Assembly (NCBI GenBank): GCA_963792075.1
Contig: CAWBUW010000002.1
Span: 744,001 to 808,000, forward strand
DNA length: 64,000 nt
From: CAWBUW01 sp963792075
GTDB taxonomy: Bacteria > Chloroflexota > Anaerolineae > Anaerolineales > UBA4823
Direction: 5' to 3'
A program made the position numbers and the translations under genes. The notes beneath the pieces were generated by a model that saw only the letters and a list, made by a program, of their open reading frames with translations, was not told the DNA's origin and ran no database searches. Of the stretch, positions 54,249-63,500 are shown piece after piece. The first letter of the stretch is position 1. Every line of letters starts with the position of its first letter.

Positions 54249-54932
54249 TTATTCCTCCTCGTGCGACAGGCGCAAATCCGGGCGGACGATCTTGCGCGGC
54301 CCGCCGTCCCGCGAGGTGCGCCAGTTCTTCGGCGGCCGGATTTCCATGATCAGGTCCAGCTTATTCATACTTTTGAGCCGGTCATAGATCAACTGCCAGG
54401 CGCAGTTAACCTCCGGGTTGATCTCACAATGCCCATTTTCCGATCCGCCGCAGGGGCCGTTGAGCAGCGATTTCGAACAGCGTGCGATCGGGCAGATGCC
54501 GCCGGTCAGTCCCAGGATGCAGTCGCCGCAGGCCGCGCAGCGTTCTACCCAGACTCCTTGTTCCGAGGGCAGTCCCAGGAAGGTGGTGTTCAGGCCGGGC
54601 ACGACCCAGGTTTCCGGGAAGTGTTCTGCGATGGCTTGCACCCCAATCCCGCAGCCGAGCGAAAGGACGATATCGGCTTGTTTGATTTGTTCGCTAAATT
54701 GGTCCAGGTACTCCCACTCGCATTGGCGCTGGACGGTCACATCCTGGATGTCCTTATCGTCTCCGTCCAGCCGGGAAGCCATGCGTAACGAGGCAGAGAC
54801 AATGGCGGCCTCCCTGGCGCCGCCGGCGAAGCAAACCGTCACGCAGGTGCCGCATCCGACCACCAGGACGGTCTTGGCATCTCCGATCAGGTTTTTGAGC
54901 TCCTGCAATTTCTTCTGTTCAGCTATGATCAT
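54249..54932 (-). CDS. metV: MetV-type zinc/iron-sulfur subunit of methylene-THF reductase
   Basis: This 227-residue protein belongs to the methylene-THF reductase C-terminal family, which partners short MetF proteins. The Cys-rich segment CAACGDCILGLTGGICPIAR, then CSKSLLNGPCGGSENGHCEI and CAW, is the family signature and can hold clusters or zinc. The N-terminal half has a Rossmann-like VLVVGCGTCVTVCFAGG. ATG 54932 is chosen because GAGGG lies 6-7 nt upstream; a longer open frame extends to 55001 across a palindrome and is unlikely. It lies between the selenocysteine-type mvhD and metF in the operon. Confidence 0.9.
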   Translation of the reverse strand: MIIAEQKKLQELKNLIGDAKTVLVVGCGTCVTVCFAGGAREAAIVSASLRMASRLDGDDKDIQDVTVQRQCEWEYLDQFSEQIKQADIVLSLGCGIGVQAIAEHFPETWVVPGLNTTFLGLPSEQGVWVERCAACGDCILGLTGGICPIARCSKSLLNGPCGGSENGHCEINPEVNCAWQLIYDRLKSMNKLDLIMEIRPPKNWRTSRDGGPRKIVRPDLRLSHEEE

Positions 54933-54962
54933 GCAGCTACCCTCTTTTGAAATTTGGCGGTG

Positions 54963-55003
54963 GTGTGGTTGGCATGTACTCGCCGAGTACACGCCAACCA
55001 CAC
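54963..55003. repeat. Palindrome between mvhD and metV
   Basis: Arms 54963-54982 and 54984-55003 pair as 11 bp, one mismatch, then 8 bp, around a single C. It lies inside the Hdr-MetVF operon between two - strand genes, so it may be an mRNA processing or stability element. Confidence 0.6.
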
Positions 55004-55018
55004 ATACGATATTTTCCG

Positions 55019-55450
55019 CTAGGTTCTTAATGGGTTCGGGCCCATTGCTTTCACTTTGTCGTACATGTCGCTGGCCGCGCTGGCAAATCCATTGGCCATG
55101 GCGGACGACATATTGAACATGCTCACTCTTTCCGCTTCCAGGCCGATCTCCGTCAAAAGCTGCCGGGCGTAAGTCACCCGGCGTTTGGCATTCGCATTAC
55201 CTTCCAGGTAATGACAGTCGCCGGGCATTCAACCCGCCACCATCACCCCGTCCACACCGCCCTCCAGCGCCTGCAATACCAGCAGCACGTCGAGCTTCCC
55301 GGTGCACGGCAGCAGCACAATTTTGATGGCGGGCGGATAATGCAAGCGCAGTCCACCGGCCAGGTCAGCCGCGGCGTAGGCGCAGTGTTCACAGCAGTAG
55401 GCTACGATTTGAAAAGCGCTGGCGGGTGAGCTCAGCTCGTGATCTGACAT
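55019..55450 (-). CDS. mvhD: MvhD-type iron-sulfur protein, predicted selenoprotein (UGA-Sec at residue 74)
   Basis: The 143-residue protein carries electrons between HdrA and a partner. ATG 55450 follows GGGAGGG and overlaps the hdrA-gltD end by 19 bp. Cys 19, 20, 23 and 49 match the family. The frame then meets TGA at 55231-55229 in VMVAG-[TGA]-MPGDCHY and continues in the same frame to a normal family end (GPNPLRT). The paralogue at 60036-60563 has Cys at exactly this place (VYQVAC-PIGNCHH). A stem-loop suited to a bacterial SECIS lies 15 nt downstream. Selenocysteine in this family is established for archaeal VhuD. A standard gene finder would report two pieces, 55229-55450 and 55019-55228. 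Confidence 0.85.
55195..55213 (-). promoter_or_regulatory. Predicted bacterial SECIS element
   Basis: On the - strand CATTACCT-GGA-AGGTAATG forms a perfect 8-bp stem with a 3-nt loop starting with G. The stem begins 15 nt and the loop 23 nt after the in-frame TGA (55231-55229). Published bacterial SECIS rules ask for an apical loop about 16-37 nt after UGA with G in its first two positions; both are met. Confidence 0.75.
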
Positions 55451-58400
55451 AACTGCCCTCCCAAGATAGGTGAAACCAGTGCATCGACTTTGGCGATCAT
55501 CTGGGCATCGGTGTAATGCATCAATTGAATGGCACGCGCCGGGCATTCGGAGGCGCAAGAACCGCAGCCCTGGCAAATGGCAGGCTCGATTCGGGCCGCG
55601 CCCATCACGCCGCCAACCCCGACCAGGTCCGGGTCGATGCGGGGAACTTTGAACGGGCAAATGCGCACGCAGGTCAGGCAGCCGGTACATTTCTGCGGGT
55701 CGACGACTGCCACGCGGCCGCCGGCGGTCAGAGTTTCCTGGCTCAATACCCTGGCGGCGCGCGCTGCGGCGGCCTGGGCCTGGATCAGAGTCTCGTCCAG
55801 CAGCTTCGGATAATGTGCCATGCCGGCCATGAACACACCCTCCGTGGCGAAATCCACCGGGCGCAGCTTGACGTGGGCCTCCAGGAAGAACCCATCGGCA
55901 TCCAGAGGGACTTTGAACAGAGTTGCCAGCTTGCCGGCATCCGCATTGGGCACAACGGGCATACTCAATACCAGTAAGCTGGCCTCCAGCCGGAAGGTGC
56001 GTTTTAGAATCGGATCCCAGGCCTCTACCTGGATCCCTGCGCCATCTGGGGCGGGCCGGGTTTGTGGTGGCCGGCTCTCGTCGTAGCGGATAAAGACCAC
56101 GCCTTGCTGGCGGGCGGCTGTGTACAGGCGTTCTTTGAAACCGTAAGTACGGATATCACGATAAAGGACCACGACTTGCGCCTGGGGATTCTGGGCCTTG
56201 AAGGCCAGGGCATTTTTCAAAGCCACGGTACAGCAGATGCGGCTGCAAGTTTTTTCGCCTGGGCCAACGCATTGGATCATCACGACCGTTTTTACCTGGC
56301 GGATGTCGCCGGCCTGTCCGGCCAGGCGCGCTTCGAATTCCTGCTGCGTGATGACCGCGGGGTGCTGGCCGTAGCCGTAGTCGGAGCCGCGGTATTCCTG
56401 GGCGCCGGTAGCCAGGATGGTAACGCCATGCCGGATTTCCAGTCTTTCGCCGTCCCCGGTGCTGCCAGCACTGCGAATTTCGCTGACGAAATTACCCTTA
56501 AATCCGCTCGTGACAGCCACGACGCTGTCCAGGTGTACGGTGATGCTCTCGTGCGCAAGCACCTGAGCGATCAGTTGTTGTAATATCACCTGCGGGTCTT
56601 TGCCATTGCTGGGGATGTGGATCCGCCGCAGGTTGCCGCCCAGCTCGGGACCTTTCTCGACCAGGTGAACCGGAAAGCCCTGCTGCGCCAGGGAGTACGC
56701 CGCGGTCAGGCCAGCCGCGCCGCCGCCTACCACCAGCGCAGCCTGCTGGACGGGCAGGTCGATCGTGGTTTGGGGCTCCAGCAGGGCTGAGCGGGCTGCG
56801 GCCATTTGAACCAACTGCCTGGCCTTGAGGGTGGCTGCCTGGCGGTCATCGGAATGCACCCAGGAGCACTGGTTGCGGATGTTTGCCATCTCGAAGAGGT
56901 ACGGGTTCAGGCCGGCGGAACGCAAGCTGTCCTGGAACAAGGGTTGGTGCGTGAGCGGTGTACAGCTCGCTACCACCACCCGGTTCAGGCCGCGCGCCTG
57001 GACTACCTCGCTGATATGTTTGATACTGTCTTGTGAGCAGGTGTAAACCGTAGATTCGGCGTGGACTACGTGCGGCAGGCTGCCGGCGTGTTCCGTAACC
57101 GCTTGCACATCCACGAAACCGGCGATGTTCGATCCGCAGTGGCACACAAATACTCCGATGCGCGCCGGCTCACCGCTGACGTCCCTTTCGGGGGGATAGG
57201 TACGCGGTTGGGTCAAAGTGAAGCGGGCGCGGCTCAAATCGGCTGCGACGGAAGCCGCAGCGCCGCTGGCATCCACCACCGACTCGGGGATGTCTTTCGG
57301 TTCGCGAAAAGGCCCGACCGCGTAAATCCCAGGCCGGCTGGTTTCCAGAGGATTGAATTGGACGGTATGGCAAAAACCATATTCGTCCAGCTCGATACCC
57401 ATCCGCCTGCCCAGCTCACGGACCGGCTCGGAAATCTCCATGCCCACCGAGAGCACCACCATGTCGAAAGTCCCCTGCTGCTGTTCACCTTGCTCGTCCA
57501 GGTATTGCAGGCTCAGGTCGTGCGTCTGGGGGTCTTCATACAGATTGCTGATGCGGCAGCGAGTGTAGTGGATGCCGTAACGCTGGCGCGCCCTGTCAAA
57601 ATAACTCCCGTAGCCTTTGGAAAAAGCGCGCATATCCATCATGAATACATGAATATCTAAATCCGGCTGGTGCTCCTTGGCGATGGTGGCTTCTTTGGTC
57701 GCATACATGCAGCACACCGCGGAACAATAATCGTGGCTCTGGTCACGCGAGCCCACACACTGCAAGAAAGCAATCCGCCTGGGGGGCTTACCGTCCGACC
57801 TGCGCTGGACGTGACCGCGCGTCGGCCCGGAGGCCGAGAGCAGGCGTTCGAACTGCAGGGAAGTCACGACGTTGGGATAACGCCCCAGCCCGTACTCCTG
57901 GGAAAGGTGGGCGCGGTAGATCTGGTAACCAGGCGCCAGGACGACCGCCCCGACATCCAGGGTCCCGATCTGTTCGACCTCATCGTGGTTGATGGCATCC
58001 CGCCCGCAGGCGAAAACGCAGCTCATACATTCCGAGCAGATGCCGCAGGCCAGGCAGCGGGCAGCCTCTGCCTGGGCGCTGGCTTCATCATAGCCACCTT
58101 CGACCTCAGAGAAATTGTCCAGGCGTTGTTCAACCGGCAGCTCGGGTAATGCGATGCGCGGCTGTAGCCGGATCTCACCCCGGTCCAGGCGTTCATCGAT
58201 CTCCTGGCGGCTGAGCCGGACCACGGGCAGCTCGGGCTTGGGAGGGCGTTCCAATTGCTCGCCCTGCAGATAGCGCATGATCGAGGTAGCGGCTTGATGA
58301 CCGCTGTGGACAGCCTCGATCACAAAGGCGGTACCGCTGACGCTGTCACCGGCGGCGAAAACGCCCGGGCGGGTCGCGGCCATGGTATTGGGGTTAATGG

Positions 58401-59988
58401 CAATCGTCTGGCGCTGGGTGATCCCTACGCCGGCGTCCTGGGGGATGAACGCCAGGCCGGCGCGCTGGCCGACCGAGAAAATGACCGTATCGCAGGGGAG
58501 CTCGAACCTGCTGTCGGGTGTCTTTTCTACCTGTAATCGTCCGGTCTCATCAAAATGGAATGATGCCACCTGCATGCACGCCACGCCACGCACGCGCCCG
58601 TGCTCGTCGCCCAGGATCTCTTCGAAGCTCAATCCTGGGTGCAGGATCACGCCCTCAGCCTGCGCCGCTTCGACTTCCCAGGCGTGGGCGGGCATCTTGT
58701 CCCGGCCTTCCAGGCAGGCCAGATGGACTTCTACGCCCAGGCGGATGGCGCTGCGGGCGCAGTCGATGGCGACGTTGCCGCCACCCAAAACCAGGATGCG
58801 CTTGCCTAAAGCAGGCACGTCTGGCGAGGTGGATTTTCCTCCGGGCAAGTATTTTCCCAGGCGCACGTCGCGCAGGAACTGCGTGTTGACCAGGATGCCG
58901 TTCAAATCAGAGCCGGGAATGCGCAAGCGGATGCCCTCGTGCGCGCCAACTGCGATCAGCACTGCCTGGAAACCAGCCTCGAACAAGTCATCCAGATTCT
59001 CTACCCGGTGGTTGAGGTGCAGCTCTACGCCCAGGTCCAGGATATCCTGGACTTCGCGCTCGATGATGGCGGTAGGCAGGCGATACTCTGGGACGCCCAG
59101 GCGCAGCATACCCCCTGCCACCGGCATGGCCTCGAAGATGGATACACTGAAACCCGCCCACGCCAGGTCCTGCGCTGCCGTCAGGCCGCAAGGACCGGCG
59201 CCAATGATGGCGACGCGTTCTTCGAACCGGCACACGGCGGGCGCTACGGGTTGGCGCTCAGAGGCGTACACTTTATCGGTAACGAAGCGCTTCAGCGCGC
59301 GGATGTTGATGGGCTCATCTACCTGGCCGCGGTTGCAGGCCGATTCGCAGCGATGGTTGCAGATGCGTCCGCAGATGCCAGGGAAGGGATTGTCCATCTT
59401 GATCACCCGCAGCGCATCTTGCCAGCGGCCCTCCCGGATCAGGGCGATGTATCCCTGGGCGCGCTGCCCGCTGGGGCAGGCATCCCGGCAGGGGGCAATG
59501 CCGCGTTTTTCGATGGCGAAGGCATTGGGAACAGCCTGGGGGTAAAGCTTGTAGACTGCTCTCCGCTGCACCAGGCCTTCGTTATACCGGTCCGGCACCA
59601 CAACCGGGCAGACGGTCGTGCAATCTCCGCAGGCAACGCATTTCAAAGGGTCCACGTAGCGCGGCGACTGCCGCACCTGCACCTGAAAATTACCTACCTG
59701 TCCTTTGATCCCCAGCACTTCGCTGTTGGTCAGCACCTGGATGTTGGCGTGGCGGCCCGTCTCCACCAGCTTGGGGGAGATGGTGCACATAGCGCAGTCG
59801 TTGGTGGGAAAGGTCTTATCGAGCTGGGCCATCTTGCCGCCGACGGATGAACTGCTCTCTACCAGGTAGATCTTAAAACCCTGGTCGGCAAGGTCCAACG
59901 CGGCCTGCATCCCGGCAATACCACCACCCACCACCAACACGGCTCCGGTCGTGCGGGGGGTCTCTTGAATTTGCGGGTTCGAGCTCAC
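55432..59988 (-). CDS. hdrA: HdrA-type flavoprotein with inserted GltD-like NAD(P)H module and second HdrA unit
   Basis: This protein of about 1518 residues starts at GTG 59988 after AGGAGG; TTG 60015 is an alternative. An HdrA FAD domain (VLVVGGGIAGMQAAL, about 17-27, then CVACGDCTTVC near 117-128) is interrupted at about 160-650 by a GltD/Fer4_20-type module. That module has GICGRICNHRCESAC, a dinucleotide site IIGAGPCGLTAAQ and NAD(P)H site VLGGGNVAIDCARS. HdrA sequence resumes (CVGSRDQSHDYCSAVCC). A second HdrA-like flavin domain follows (ALVVGGGAAGLTAAY, about 1100). Two C-terminal [4Fe-4S] motifs end it (CTGCLTCVRICP, CQGCGSCASECP). Three flavin sites in one chain suggest NAD(P)H-linked electron bifurcation. 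Confidence 0.88.
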   Translation of the reverse strand: MSSNPQIQETPRTTGAVLVVGGGIAGMQAALDLADQGFKIYLVESSSSVGGKMAQLDKTFPTNDCAMCTISPKLVETGRHANIQVLTNSEVLGIKGQVGNFQVQVRQSPRYVDPLKCVACGDCTTVCPVVVPDRYNEGLVQRRAVYKLYPQAVPNAFAIEKRGIAPCRDACPSGQRAQGYIALIREGRWQDALRVIKMDNPFPGICGRICNHRCESACNRGQVDEPINIRALKRFVTDKVYASERQPVAPAVCRFEERVAIIGAGPCGLTAAQDLAWAGFSVSIFEAMPVAGGMLRLGVPEYRLPTAIIEREVQDILDLGVELHLNHRVENLDDLFEAGFQAVLIAVGAHEGIRLRIPGSDLNGILVNTQFLRDVRLGKYLPGGKSTSPDVPALGKRILVLGGGNVAIDCARSAIRLGVEVHLACLEGRDKMPAHAWEVEAAQAEGVILHPGLSFEEILGDEHGRVRGVACMQVASFHFDETGRLQVEKTPDSRFELPCDTVIFSVGQRAGLAFIPQDAGVGITQRQTIAINPNTMAATRPGVFAAGDSVSGTAFVIEAVHSGHQAATSIMRYLQGEQLERPPKPELPVVRLSRQEIDERLDRGEIRLQPRIALPELPVEQRLDNFSEVEGGYDEASAQAEAARCLACGICSECMSCVFACGRDAINHDEVEQIGTLDVGAVVLAPGYQIYRAHLSQEYGLGRYPNVVTSLQFERLLSASGPTRGHVQRRSDGKPPRRIAFLQCVGSRDQSHDYCSAVCCMYATKEATIAKEHQPDLDIHVFMMDMRAFSKGYGSYFDRARQRYGIHYTRCRISNLYEDPQTHDLSLQYLDEQGEQQQGTFDMVVLSVGMEISEPVRELGRRMGIELDEYGFCHTVQFNPLETSRPGIYAVGPFREPKDIPESVVDASGAAASVAADLSRARFTLTQPRTYPPERDVSGEPARIGVFVCHCGSNIAGFVDVQAVTEHAGSLPHVVHAESTVYTCSQDSIKHISEVVQARGLNRVVVASCTPLTHQPLFQDSLRSAGLNPYLFEMANIRNQCSWVHSDDRQAATLKARQLVQMAAARSALLEPQTTIDLPVQQAALVVGGGAAGLTAAYSLAQQGFPVHLVEKGPELGGNLRRIHIPSNGKDPQVILQQLIAQVLAHESITVHLDSVVAVTSGFKGNFVSEIRSAGSTGDGERLEIRHGVTILATGAQEYRGSDYGYGQHPAVITQQEFEARLAGQAGDIRQVKTVVMIQCVGPGEKTCSRICCTVALKNALAFKAQNPQAQVVVLYRDIRTYGFKERLYTAARQQGVVFIRYDESRPPQTRPAPDGAGIQVEAWDPILKRTFRLEASLLVLSMPVVPNADAGKLATLFKVPLDADGFFLEAHVKLRPVDFATEGVFMAGMAHYPKLLDETLIQAQAAAARAARVLSQETLTAGGRVAVVDPQKCTGCLTCVRICPFKVPRIDPDLVGVGGVMGAARIEPAICQGCGSCASECPARAIQLMHYTDAQMIAKVDALVSPILGGQLCQITS

Positions 59989-60035
59989 TGTCCTCCTTTG
60001 GCATGGGAAAAACAAGCTAAGCTTGAGCTACACGC

Positions 60036-60563
60036 TCAATCGGTTGGTTTGGTGCGCATCCGCCTGCCGCGGAAATTAGCCTCCTCATCTTCTCCGTCTG
60101 CCTGGTTTGGGGCCGAGGCCGGTCCGGCGCGTGGAATACGTTTCAAGGGGCTGGGGCCCAACTGGCGGATGCGCTCGGTCATCACCTGGGCGGCCATGGC
60201 GAAAGTCTGGCCCTGGCTGCCGGACATGAAGAACATGTCCAGGCGGTTCCCGCCCAGCCCGATCTCATCGAGGATGGCCTTGGCACGCTTCACTCGCGCC
60301 AGGCCGCGCTCGTTGCCGCGCACGTGGTGGCAGTTGCCGATGGGGCAGGCCACCTGGTAAACGCCGTCTGCACCTTGCTCGAAGGCTTCCAGAATATAGC
60401 GGATATCCGTCTTCCCGGTGCAAGGCAGGCGCACGAACTTGACGTTGGCGGGGTATTGGATGTGCAGCGCGCCGGCGGTGTCGGCAGCCATATACCCACA
60501 GTACAGGCAGTAAAAAGCAGTGATCTCGGGTTCGAAAACCTGGCCGGCCTTTTCGGGAATCAT
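60036..60563 (-). CDS. mvhD: MvhD-type iron-sulfur protein, cysteine form
   Basis: The 175-residue protein has family cysteines C19, C22, C48, C73 and C78 (FYCLYCGYMAADTAG, RLPCTG, VACPIGNCHHVRGN). MvhD holds a [2Fe-2S] cluster and connects HdrA to hydrogenase or other electron donors. Its ATG overlaps the preceding hdrA stop by 4 bp (ATGA at 60563-60560), showing coupling. The C-terminus carries about 30 extra charged residues not seen in the selenocysteine form. C73 aligns with the TGA codon of the second mvhD, which makes this the in-window cysteine reference. Confidence 0.9.
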   Translation of the reverse strand: MIPEKAGQVFEPEITAFYCLYCGYMAADTAGALHIQYPANVKFVRLPCTGKTDIRYILEAFEQGADGVYQVACPIGNCHHVRGNERGLARVKRAKAILDEIGLGGNRLDMFFMSGSQGQTFAMAAQVMTERIRQLGPSPLKRIPRAGPASAPNQADGEDEEANFRGRRMRTKPTD

Positions 60564-63500
60564 ATCTGGACCTCTAAACGCTGAGGTTCAGATGGGAGCC
60601 ACTGGCCTAAACCCTGGATGTCATGCAGCATCATTTGCTGGTCGCTGTAATTGATCAATTGAATGGCGGTTGCCGGGCATTCACCTGTACAGGTGCCGCA
60701 GCCCTGGCATTGGGCCGGGTCGATATAAGCCGCCCCGCCCAGCCCGCCTACGCCGGTCCGGCCTTCCTGTTGGATCACCTTGGGAATTTGGAACGGGCAA
60801 ACGCGCGTACAGGTCAGGCATCCCACACACTTGGTGGGGTCTACCTGGGCTACGACACCGCCCAGGAAGAGCATGTCGCGAGACGACAGCACGGTCAGCG
60901 CGCGCGCGGCGGCCGCCAGGGCATGGCTGATGGTTTCTTCCAGGAATTTCGGATAGTGCGCGATGCCTGCCAGGAAAATGCCTTCGCGCATGAAATCCAT
61001 GGGGCGCAATTTGAGCTGCGCTTCCTGGAAAAAGCCCTCGCTGGAGAGCGGGACGTGGAACATGCGGGCCAGATCGGCCGTCCCTTTCGCCGGCAGGATG
61101 CTCATGCTGAGCGGGATCAGGTCGGCGGGTATCTCCAAGACACGGTTCAAATTCAGGTCGCGCAGGCGCACGAAGCGTTTTTGTGGTTCGCAAACCAGCT
61201 CGGGGGGTTCTGCATCGGTATAACGCACGAAGATGACCCCCAGGCGGCGCGCCTCATTGTAATGCTCTTCGCGGAAGCCATAGGTGACGATATTGCGATA
61301 CAGGATGCTGACGTTGCACTGGGGGTTGAACAGCTTCAAGCGGATGGCGTTCTTGATCGCATTGGTGCAGCACACCCGCGAGCAGTAATCCAGGATGCCC
61401 TCTGGCCGGACACACTGGATCATCACCACGTCGTGCAAAGCAGCAATGGCTTTCGGCTGGTGGATGAACATTTCTTCCATTTCGTGCTGGGTGATCACAC
61501 CCGGCAGATCCAGCCAGGCGTGGTTGTGCGCCTCGAGCCCGCCGGTTGCCAGGATGGCAACGCCATGTTCCAGGGCTATATCTTCCACCAGCCCATCCAG
61601 TCGCTTTGTGGTCAGCGTGGTCTGGAAAAAACCAATATGGCCCGAATGCTGCTTGATTTCCGTGCGGGTATGCACCTGGATGCGTTGGTGTGAGCGCACG
61701 CGGTTGACCAGGTCGCGCAGCAGCAATTGTGGATTGTATCCTTCGGCTAAATAATCTAATTTGAGCAGGTTGCCGCCCAATACCTCGGTTTGCTCGACCA
61801 GGTGTACATCATATCCGCTGTCGGCGATTGCCAGGGCTGCCGTCATGCCGGCTACGCCCCCGCCGACCACCAGCGCGCTGGATCGACAGTGGTGCTTCTT
61901 CTTATAAACCGGTTCGGCGGCGACAAGCCGCCCCACGGCCATGCGCACCAGCTCTTGCGCCTTGCGGTTGGCGATTTCGGGCTGCCAGTGATGGACGCGG
62001 CTGCACTGCTCGCGCAGGTTGACCAATTCTAATAAGTAGGGGTTCAGCCCGGCCTGGCGCACGGTACGTTGGAACAGGGAATCGTGCGTGCGGTTGCTGC
62101 AGGCAGCGATGGCTACCCGGTTCAAGCCCAATTCCTGGATGCGTTCCTTCATCTGAGCGAGATTCTCAGGGAGGCAAGCTGTCTCCATGACTTCGACGTG
62201 AGCCACACCAGGGCACCTGGCTGTGGCTGCTGCCAGGGCTTTCAAATCCATTTTTCCGGAATCCCCATTCAGAGTCCCGGCGCAGGTGCAGATGAAGGCG
62301 CCAACCTTAACGGGCTCTTCATCCAGGTCGCGTTCGGGAGGCAGGCTGCCTACTTCCAGGAAAGGATATTCATGCGTATAGGGGTAGCTGTTCAAGCGGT
62401 CGTTGAGCAGGCGCATCACCTCGGCTGCCGCGCCGCTGGCGTCGATGATGGTCTCGACGATCTCCTTGGGCGAAGAAAAAGCGCCGCAAACGAAGACCCC
62501 TGGGCGGGTGGTCTGGAGCGGAGTGAATTTATCGGTCTGGCAGAAGCCGTACTTATTCAGTTGGATGCCCAGTATGCGGGCGAGCTCGTTGGCCGTCTGG
62601 GGCGGCTGCAGCCCCGTGGCAAGCACCACCATGTCAAATTGCTGGGTGACCGGCCTGCCATCTGCATCGATGGAATGCAGGAGCAGGTTGTGACTGCCCG
62701 GGTCTTCGTCTATCGCCGAGATGCGGCAGCGGGTATATTGAATCCCATGCTGGTTGCGGGCTTTGCTGAAGTAGGTGCCGTATTCCTTGTTGAAGGCGCG
62801 CTCATCCATGATGAATACCTGGCAAGTGACGTCCTTCCCCAGCCTTTGTTTGGCCAGGATGGCTTCTTTCGTGGCGTACATGCAGCAGATCGAAGAACAG
62901 TAGCTGTTTTTTTGGTCACGCGAGCCAATGCACTGCAGCCAGGCAATCGATTTTGGGCGTTGGTTATCGGATGGCCGGACGACAACCCCTTCCGTAGGGC
63001 CAGAACGGCTGGCCAGGCGCTCATACTGCATGGCGCTGACGACGTTGGGATAGCGCCCAAAGCCCAACTCTCCCAGCTCGGCCGGATCGAAAACCTGGAA
63101 CCCGAGCGCCAGGATGATGGCCCCAACTTCTACGGTGAGCAAACGCGGCTGCTCATCGAGATGGATGGCTTTGGTTGGGCAGATTTCTGCGCATTTCCCA
63201 CAGTCCTCGCAGTAAGGCCCCCGGTCGATCACGTAAGCATCGGGGACAGCTCGCGCCGTGGTCTTGAAGGCGGCTTTGTGGAAGGTCATGCCCTGCTGGT
63301 AGCTGTCAGGCAGCTCGACAGGGCAGGCCTGGTTGCAGTAACCGCAGTTGATGCAGCGCTGCGGATCGACGTAGCGCGGTTCGATGCGTAAGGATACCGA
63401 AAAATCTCCCGCCTGGCCTTCGATATCCAGGATATGGGTATTGGTCAGGAGCTCGAGGTTGGGGTGGGTGTTATTTTGGATGTACGCGGGCGAAATGGAA

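Noticed and set aside
55019..55228. A separate 69-residue protein starting MPGDCHY
   Set aside because: It is the in-frame continuation of the MvhD-type protein after the UGA codon, and no ribosome site precedes this ATG.
55229..55690. A separate 153-residue - strand protein ending at the TGA
   Set aside because: Its first 80 residues are an out-of-frame reading of the hdrA-gltD C-terminus; the real gene starts at ATG 55450 and continues through the TGA.
58382..59545. Long + strand open frame (387 codons) opposite the hdrA-gltD fusion
   Set aside because: It is antisense to a conserved multidomain gene, is rich in Arg/Ser/Pro and has no recognisable motif.
62069..63391. Long + strand open frame (440 codons) opposite hdrA
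   Set aside because: It lies fully inside a strongly conserved - strand gene and shows no domain; high-GC coding DNA often leaves the complementary frame open.
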